From NCBI GenBank assembly GCA_951394405.1, contig OX596342.1, forward strand, positions 2,480,001 through 2,544,000: a stretch of 64,000 nucleotides of DNA. The letters are read 5' to 3'. This document shows, one piece after another, positions 56,679 to 64,000 of this stretch (position 1 is the first letter of the stretch; each line of letters opens with the position of its first letter). Position numbers and translations under genes: made by a program. The notes under the pieces were generated by a model. It saw nothing but the letters and a program-made list of their open reading frames with translations. It was not told where the DNA came from and ran no database searches. Source of the DNA: Coprinellus micaceus (taxonomy: Eukaryota > Basidiomycota > Agaricomycetes > Agaricales > Psathyrellaceae).

Positions 56679-58843
56679 ATGCCCACTCGAACCCAGAGGA
56701 ACGTAGGGACCTATATTCTCGGCTCTGAGTCCAACGGAAGGGTGAGTGTTTGTGCTCTGGAGTTTGCCAGCCGTACTAACCTCGTCTGGAAGATTGTCGC
56801 CGCGCTGAGAAAGGGTTCTCCCTCACTCATAACTGAGCTCCCCCATTCCATGAGAGCCAGTGATTGCACCCCCGACGTGGTCAAGGCAACGTTGGCCAAC
56901 CTCAGGCTGGAGCTCGTCCCCGAGGACCCACTCGACGGTCAATCCTCTGAGGAAGAGATGCAGAGTGCGATTAGGGCAGTGGCTTCCATCCCGGTCTTTG
57001 CGATGATCGCGGATAGCAGCTACGAGCTCCCTTCCGTCGCAAGATACGCCGTACCACTTATGCTGGCATCCCTGGAAGGCGTCATTCGCTGGAGCGAGAT
57101 CGCCCTCAATCTTCCGCTCCCATACGATCAACCTCGATCCACTGATTTCCATTCTCGACAGCAAATCATTGCGCGGATGTTTTGCCGCCTCCTGTGCCCG
57201 GGGATGGACAAGCGTTTATTGGATGCGGTTATGTCGTCTCAACCCTTCATTCACCTCTTGCTCAAGATGTGGACGATGTTTTGTGTCTACGAAGGCAAAA
57301 GAGCTCCGTGCGGCCCTTGGGAGTCTCCTGGGCAATGTGGCATTCTCCTTCTACTTGAGCACATTCTGCACAGAGGGGAGCCAAGGAAGCGCCTATTCGA
57401 GACTATCCACCTGTACGATCTTGAAGAACAATTTGCATTGGCCACAGTCCAGCGCGCGAAACAACTCAGAAAGCAATTGCAAGCCCTGGGGCCTGAGGGC
57501 AGTGTGGCTGGGTTTGAGGACTACACAAACGAATTTGTGCGAGTTACTGGGATAGGGCTCTATCAACAGGCCCACCCCACGATCCGCCAGGCACTTCGCG
57601 ATGCCGGGTATATTGCTCAAGCAACCAAGATGGTCAATGATGTTTCTTTTTCGCTGATCAACCGAGGGGCGTCAAATTGTCTGGGGGAACTCATCCAGCC
57701 CTTGACGATCATGGTCACAATCGCTCACGCAGATGAACCCAACACCTTACGGAACATTCGTGATCTGCTAGCAAGTGGTTACTTGGAGGCGTTTGTCCGC
57801 ATTATGGCAGGTAGACAAACCAACAAGAGACATCGCGAAGAGGCCGACAGGGCCATCGAAACACTCAATCTCATCGATGAATGGACGGTTTACCCCAGTG
57901 TATGTCAAATTCTATTCAACACTCTAATCCCAGACGCGGACAGGATGTATAGCCTCCCCGGCGTTCGGGATGTCTGGAGACCACTTTGGAATTTACTCTC
58001 GAGCAGGGTTTGTCTATGGGCAGACATGAAGCATGACTTCTTCTCAAATATGTGCGATAATCCCCTTGTCAGTCCTACAACGTCAATTCTTCTTCACAGA
58101 TGGCATGACTGATAACTTAATAGTGCAACAGACAGAGGGCGGGGTCGAAGGCTAAGCCTAGACAATGCTCGCACTGTGGGACTGTGGTATACTGCTCGAA
58201 AGAGTGCCAACGAGTGGATTGGGGGGGACGTCACAGGACAGAGTGCCTGCCTGCTTGTGCATTCCAGCTTGGTGCGGTGGACCCTATTTCAACCATCCAC
58301 ACGCATAACTAAATTGGCCTTTATCAGCACGACGAGAAGACGGTTCTATATATGACCACAAGTCCCGTGCATTCCACGCCAAATACATCGAGAAGCTATA
58401 TAGACAACACGCCCATGACATTGATGCGAAGGCCAAGGAGCAACAGCGCCCTATCAACGACTTCGTCCCCAGTTTCGACTGTCGAATCGACGATGAACCC
58501 ATGGACATATATGATACAAAGGATTTGCTAGCAGGTGGGTGGAAGAATGCTTCACCGAGGAAGTGGCCTCAGAAATACCTTGAGGCTCGCCTGACGCATT
58601 TGATAAATATGTATACTTGCTCGAGGCCGGGAAGTGTGCGCCTAGCAGAAGGCGTTTTCCAGGAAGGGACATTGTCGTTCATTAACATTCTCGTATTGCT
58701 CCGGGAGACTGGTGGGCAGATCGAAGTCGCATACAGCGTTCCCCGTTCGAGGTACGTGTCCTGTACCTCTGACCTTCATTGACGCCTGACTGACTGCACC
58801 TGCCAGCCTGCGCGTAGAGGACGGAGAAAGCCTCCACGTATGA
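56679..58843 (+). CDS. MYND zinc-finger protein C
   Basis: Exons 56679-56741, 56793-58067, 58124-58271, 58328-58751 and 58807-58843 give 648 residues. The 51-nt first intron (GTGAGT...ACTAAC...AAG) is a multiple of three and has no stop. It is inferred from the phase-0 first introns of A and B, and unspliced RNA would still be translatable. The MYND finger reads CDNPL-C...QCSHCGTVVYCSKECQRVDW...HRTEC. The C-terminal domain keeps RLAEGVFQEGTLSFINILVLLRETG. It is closest to gene D in the first about 210 residues and in the promoter. Function is unknown. Confidence 0.82.
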
Positions 58844-61102
58844 AATTGTTTGGGTTTTGGTCCCGCGGACACCTTCCATCGGCATGATCACGGGCAAATA
58901 GGTCTTCCTGACACAGGAATATGGCCTCTTCAAGCGTGGCTATTGCTGGCTCATTCCAATACGTAGTGGATAGAATATTATTTCCCCCTCCTTCACGTCT
59001 CCTCAGTAGCCCGAATAGGGAAGCGAATCGGTCTGAATTCCCTTGACTGCCATGTGCCAATTCTCGTTCCGTCAATTTCCCTGCTACTCCGCTTCGCGGA
59101 TGAATATGGCTTTGAGGTGCACCCCGAGCAGAGCGAAGCGGTCCGCACAGCAATCAATTCCGTGAATTCAATTCCGGGTATATCGCGAGATGCTCAGCCT
59201 CTACCTCCTGTCTTTCGTTAAACAGGACAGTCGCAGCCCACTGAGCGGGCGCCCCCTGGTAATAATTGCCCGTCGAGATTGCCCGTCAAACTGGGAATAT
59301 TTACCAGACTGACTGGTAATGTTTCCCAGTTCGACGGGCAATCATTCCCCGTACTGGTAAAGTGGAAACGGGGAATTTGCCGAGGCAAAATTACCCGGTT
59401 TTGAAACACTTTACCAGGCAGCCCGTACCGGGGCATCGGGGGATTTTACCTCGTCTGACGGGTAATATTGCCTCGTTGCTGCCTGTAAGGCAACGGGCAA
59501 CCTTTACTCGGCCATCAGGTTGTTTTCACCAGCACCTGGTTAAAATCGCTCGGCAGACGGGTTATAATCGCAAGGAAGATAATAATTCAATTGGAGCGGG
59601 GTCCCGGTAGGAGGAGGGTCGTATGCGACTTCGATAGAGATCAAAGCGTCAACCCATATCATTTTGGTATCTACGTTGGGTGTTACATCGATGTAAAAAA
59701 GGGTAGTACGACCAGTAGCACCAGAAATCGACATCATGCAGAGAGGGCAGTCAGCATCAGCCTTGGGTCGGGGAATGTTGAGGACGCACTAACTATCCCT
59801 GGGTTACTTGCACAGTAACGCATCTGTGACGTCTAGAGTGAGTGAATGAGTTCTCAATTAGGGTGTGAAGGGAATACTTGCCTTGATGGGGAGGTACTGC
59901 CTTAGTATGCGATGGCCGAATGACTCCAGCTACGGCAAGCAGAAGGGCACCGCCCTTATATACGTCCCACAAGCGAGGTTGAGGTAAGTAAGTGGCCAGC
60001 CACCAGTCAGCACTAGTCAGCCGCTCTCGATCTTGGGGCGGAACCGGGTGAACAAGGCCCAAGTCAATTACCAGTGGCGTTCCCCAGGCTGGTGCACACG
60101 GGCAGTTTTCACCCGCCCCTTTTACCTGTTGGACGAGGAAATATCCGTCGTCTCAAAATCGGGTTATTTTTACCAGGGCCTAGTAAAAATCGTCCTTAGG
60201 AATCGGTTCCGTTTTCCTAGCTGACGGGCACTACTGGTAAAAATTCCCCGCGGCGACGTGCTCAGTGGCCAGTATCGCATACAAAAGGCTCCAAGCTGGC
60301 AGAGTTCTCCACGGGGCTTTTCTCTCCGGTCGGCTTGGGGGTTGGCGCCAGCGATGGCTGCTGACCTCGGAATATTAACAACAACAACAACAACAACCTC
60401 AACCATCGGCACGGCAGTAGAAGGGGGAAACCGAGCGACAACATCATCCAGTGTTCCGAGCCGGTTCACAACTTTCCGCGGGGCCAAGGACCAAAAGGAG
60501 GCATGGGCGCCTCCTCGTCCAGCTTCTTCCGTTCGGATGCGAAGGATTTGTATTTCACCCGTTTTAGCCGTCCAAACAAGACAGGTCCCACCCGCGTGGA
60601 CGTGGTTGGTGGAATGTTCGAGCTGATCATCGCAAATGCGACTGGTTGCGATGGGCTTGCTGTGACTTTCATCTTCGAAGTTCAAGTTCGTGGTGACCGT
60701 GCTCCATTCAGAGCTTCCTCTTCTGGTTACAGCGCAATGACCCAGATATGTACGCTCAATTGCGTCTCCCATTATGTCGGCCTCCTGGTGCCCAGCACCG
60801 ACTGAACGATCGTCTGCTGACCCGCCTTCGTAAAGGCGCGTGGCAATCATTCAAGCTCAAGCCCATGAGTTGTCACTCAGCGTCGTTACCTCGTACAAGG
60901 TTGTTCTTTTTCTTACGTTAAAGCAGGCTGAAGGCGGTGAAATGGCATTCGTTCCCCCAGTAGAGGAGGTTCGGGTATCCGTCATTCGCTGTCCAAGAAG
61001 CCTCCCATATTACGTGGACATCGTGCTGACGGCTCTGCGAAGCAGCCTTTTGCGCGTGCCTCCTTTTAACCAAGGTCTATTATCTACGCGCCCTTACTGA
61101 CG
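58844..61102. other. Repeat-rich spacer between MYND genes C and D
   Basis: No gene is supported. It holds the TTACC/GGTAA-rich inverted-repeat blocks at about 59239-59580 and 60080-60260, an (AAC)n microsatellite near 60376-60398, and the shared upstream block of gene D at its right end. Frames at 60258-60626 and 60503-60805 lack features. Confidence 0.5.
59277..59343. repeat. 67-bp hairpin within a TTACC/GGTAA-rich block
   Basis: The arms 59277-59307 (GATTGCCCGTC..AACTGGGAA..TTACCAG) and 59313-59343 are inverted repeats matching at about 27 of 31 positions around the loop ACTGA. Neighbouring DNA to about 59580, and again at about 60080-60260, repeats short words such as TTTACCAG, CTGGTAA, GACGGG and GGTAAAATCG. 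Confidence 0.75.
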
Positions 61103-61774
61103 ATGCCCACTGGGACGCAGAGGCGCGTCGGCACCTGTATTCCGGGTCCTGGGACTGCCGGACGAGTGAGTGTTGGCACTATTAAGTTTTCCAAGGATAC
61201 TAACCTCGTCTGGAAGGTCGTAGCTGCGCTGAAGGCGGGCGCTTCTGCACTCATGGCCGAGCTTATCAAATCCATGGAAGACACGGATTGCACACCCGAC
61301 GTGGTCAAGGCGACGTTAGCTAACCTCAGGAGGGAGTTCGTTCCAGAGAACCCATTGGACGCGCAATCCTCCGAGGAAGAGTTGGAAAATGCGAGCAGGG
61401 CGGTGGAGTCCATCCCTTTCCTGGGGAGGGTCGCAGAAGGCTGCCGCAGGCACCCTCATCTCGCAATAGCCGTGGTACCACTTGTTCTGGGATCCCTGGA
61501 AGACATCATCCACTGGGGAGAAATCGCCCTGAACCTTGGGCTCCCCTGCGACCACTGGCAATCTCCACCCGCTGATTTCAATTCCCGTTACAACACCGTG
61601 GCACGAATATTCTGCGCCCTCATGTCCATGGACGAGCGCGTATTCATCGCGCTTATATCCTCTCAAGCCATGATTCAGCTCCTACTCAAGATTTGGACGA
61701 CATTCGGTCTATACAATGGCAAAAGAGCTACGTGCATCAGCAAAATGGCAGACCCTTATATCCCTTATATTTAG
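61103..61774 (+). pseudogene. MYND gene D, 5' fragment
   Basis: The start (MPTGTQRRVGT), the 51-nt first intron (61166-61216) and about 175 further codons match gene C closely. At about 61736, after NGKRATC, similarity to gene C stops abruptly and the frame runs into unrelated AT-rich DNA, ending at 61774. More than half of the helical region, the MYND finger and the C-terminal domain are missing. It could still be expressed as a truncated protein, but it is best read as a fragment left by an incomplete duplication or deletion. Confidence 0.8.
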
Positions 61775-62003
61775 GCCAGATAGACCCAATAACCACTTAA
61801 CAGCGTTAACCTCACAATCTAATCGTAAGGGCACCCGGCTTTTTTTAAGATGACTCCTAAATGTCTATTCACCCTAAACACACTTAAGGTTGTTATTGGG
61901 ATAGGCAATAAATTTGCTAATGGTCCTAAACGATCTGGAGGTGGTAGGGACAATTCGTGACTACATTCATTTAATGGGAGCAGGGTAATACATGGGTAAG
62001 GTA
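61775..62003. other. AT-rich spacer
   Basis: AT-rich DNA between truncated MYND gene D and the stop of the minus-strand gene; possibly the latter's 3' untranslated region. Nothing else is seen. Confidence 0.45.
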
Positions 62004-64000
62004 CTACAAACGAATATTCGACCGCATGTCATCCTCGCTATCAGCAGCGTTACCCTCATCATCGGAGACAGCTTCAAGGGCATTGGGGGTGATAGACTTG
62101 GCGAGCTCCAGGAAGCCTACCCAGTGATCATCAGTCAGCTTTTTGGCAGCCTGGATGTACCCCACTGTAGGCCCGCCCCACGCCTTCTCCGTAAACGCAG
62201 CCACAGTAGACTTCCTCCGTTTTCCGGTGCCACGAGCACTCGCTTCTTGAGGGGGAACAGTGACGGGCGGGAAGACATCAATCGAGATGCTCCCATCACG
62301 TACAAGCTTGAGCGCACGCTCAACCTGTCGAACACGATGGGAATGAATAATGAAAAGACATGACGAAGCAAAGATGACACTCACCGCAGCGGCACACAGT
62401 CCGACAGCACCCACAGGGTTACCGAGAGGGTACTTGCTCTTCTTGAGGCAGTGCTGGACATGACGAAGATGGGTAAAGTAGGTGCGAACGATGAGAGGGC
62501 TTTCAAATGGCCTAGCACTCTCGCCCTTCTGCAACAGTTGGTCAGAATTGAATTAATAGTACACGTTCACAAGCATACCTTTGCATCTGGGTTCCCATAC
62601 AAGAAGCGCATGCCACCAAGAAGATACTTGGCGGCACGTTGACCAGCCTCAACACCATCGCCGGCCTCGAGTTCGTCCTTGAGCTCGAGCCGAAGGGTTC
62701 CGACAACAACGTGAAGCCCTGCACGGCCAATCTCGCTCCTCCACGTGTAGAGATGAGTACTAGCCTTTGCCCCAGTAATGAGCAAGGTCAGCGTGTGATA
62801 CAAAAATGAAACAGACTTACGACTCCTTCAACGATCTCCCATCGCAAGTCGCCAGACTCCAAGGGGGACAGCCCATCGAGTACCAGCTTCCAGAGCTTCT
62901 TGACTTCGGTATGAAGGTCGGTTGCAGCGGCAAATGGGTCTTCTAGGGTGCCAGCCCACGCTGCAAGGCAAGCTTTGATGATCGAGCGCCAGAGTTCCTT
63001 GCAACGAGCGGCATGAAGGCCATCGAAAGGCATGTGGGCCCAGGTACACTCAGCCTTTGTGAAGTTACGACCATTTGCTGAGCTGGTGGCGGCGACAGAG
63101 AGTGAGCGCCCGTTATGGCTGCTCGCATTCTCGCTAACATTGACAGACATTTTCCACTGGAAGAATGGGAACGGAGTTGAGTAGCGCCCACTGACTGTTG
63201 CACGTACACGCACCTCGTTTCCATCAGGCTTCACATCGGCCTTACTATTCCTCACTGAGAGGAGAGTCTTCTCATCCTCATCCCGGTCATACTCACCATC
63301 GTTGTATTCAAGCTCAATGTCGCTGCTCGGCTCGGAGGGAGGTTGGTGCGAGGAGGTGGAGGACTTCTTGTGGGCGTTCTTGAAGGACTTGAGAAGACCG
63401 CTCGGGAGTTCTTGCTTTTGTTTCTTCGAGCGACTAGATGAAATATGCGGAGGTCAGTAGATCCACTGCAAGGACAGACAGTAAGGTAGACGTACGGTTC
63501 CCCTACACCCTCTTCTGGCTGTCGCTTCAACTGGTTGGCCGTCGCTTGAGTGAGCGCAGCAGGCGCGACCGTGTTTCGATGGACGTTTACACCTTGGCGA
63601 AACTTCGCCCCCTTCTCGGCCTTGCTGATCTTCTTTGGCTTGGACTTCTCCTGGTTGGGGCAGATGCGACGGTGGTGGATGAACCGAGCATGGGGGTAGA
63701 GGAGAGAGTCAGAGATGAAATGCCACAATGATAGAAACGATGAACCTTGGGTTTTGGCTTCTTTGATGCCATCTTACCTTGGTCCTTCTCCGCTGCCCAA
63801 TCCATTTCTTCTTCCTCTTCAAAATCATCATCGTCACTGCCATCTCCATCTTGAAAGTCTGAGTCGTCCCCCCGGTCTTCGTCGTCTTCATCTTCCCCTA
63901 AGAGGAACCCATCCGATCCAGACTCGTCGTAGACTGAGGAATCGGCAGGTAGCTCGACAGCCCCGTCCGATTCCATCCCTTGCTCATCGATAGGCGCGAT
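62004..64000 (-). CDS. Unrecognised protein with acidic N-terminus (5' end may lie outside the window)
   Basis: Exons 63976-63746, 63650-63496, 63433-62821, 62764-62579, 62528-62385 and 62324-62004 join in frame to 549 residues from ATG 63976. The frame stays open to the window edge, so the start is not certain. The N-terminal about 60 residues are very acidic (runs of Asp/Glu). A Lys-rich stretch (KMASKKPKPK, EKSKPKKISKAEKG) and another basic stretch (RSKKQKQELPSG, KNAHKKSS) follow. The remaining about 350 residues are globular and mostly helical, with YTWRSEIGRAGLHVVVGTL, RPFESPLIVRTYFTHLRHV and YPLGNPVGAVGLCAAAVERAL. Acidic plus basic tails suggest a nuclear protein, but no domain is recognised with certainty. 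The donor of the first intron (GTTCAT) is weak. Confidence 0.7.

Noticed and set aside
60503..60805. 100-codon open frame between MYND genes C and D
   Set aside because: No paralogue or motif; lies in repeat-rich spacer next to an (AAC)n tract.

Overview
The window looks like nuclear DNA of a basidiomycete fungus, most likely an agaricomycete. Genes are rich in short (about 50-60 nt) GT-AG introns, including micro-exons. The protein families are those expanded in mushroom-forming fungi: NACHT NTPases, TPR-CHAT proteins, F-box/LRR proteins, MYND zinc-finger proteins, a GMC oxidoreductase and an MFS drug/polyamine transporter. Many duplicated, decayed and transposon-interrupted genes sit among them, so this is a fast-evolving accessory region with a small conserved core (MFS transporter, Vti1 SNARE, aldehyde dehydrogenase at about 39.8-47.3 kb).

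Left part (1-24.7 kb): a broken TPR-CHAT gene (+, 1564-5752) is followed by an F-box/LRR remnant. Next come a repeat-rich stretch with several inverted-repeat mobile elements (7.9-11.3 kb) and a NACHT gene (12649-15763) split in its 3' coding part by a 928-bp TA-flanked element. A further F-box relic, a gene for a secreted, probably GPI-anchored protein (19617-21540) and an F-box/LRR gene with two in-frame stops (minus, 22935-24716) follow.

Middle (25.4-38.9 kb): the better preserved TPR-CHAT gene (minus) lies next to the F-box pseudogene, in the same order and orientation as the broken pair at the left end, so the two blocks are inverted paralogous copies. A repeat/MITE stretch follows, then an intact F-box/LRR gene (minus) and an uninterrupted NACHT gene (+, 36673-38858).

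Right part: after the MFS/Vti1/ALDH core come a NACHT relic and a direct array of MYND genes (A 48666-50760, B 54023-56248, C 56679-58843, D truncated at 61103-61774), with a secreted GMC oxidoreductase gene (51444-53741) between A and B. An unrecognised acidic-N-terminus gene (minus, from 62004) runs off the right edge.

The most interesting biology is the physical association of STAND-type NACHT NTPases with a CHAT (caspase/separase-like) protease. Both families are represented by a good copy and damaged copies in under 40 kb, which recalls receptor/protease modules of cell-death or immunity systems. This functional link is inference. All exon models were made by eye from reading frames, splice signals and comparison of the paralogues within the window.
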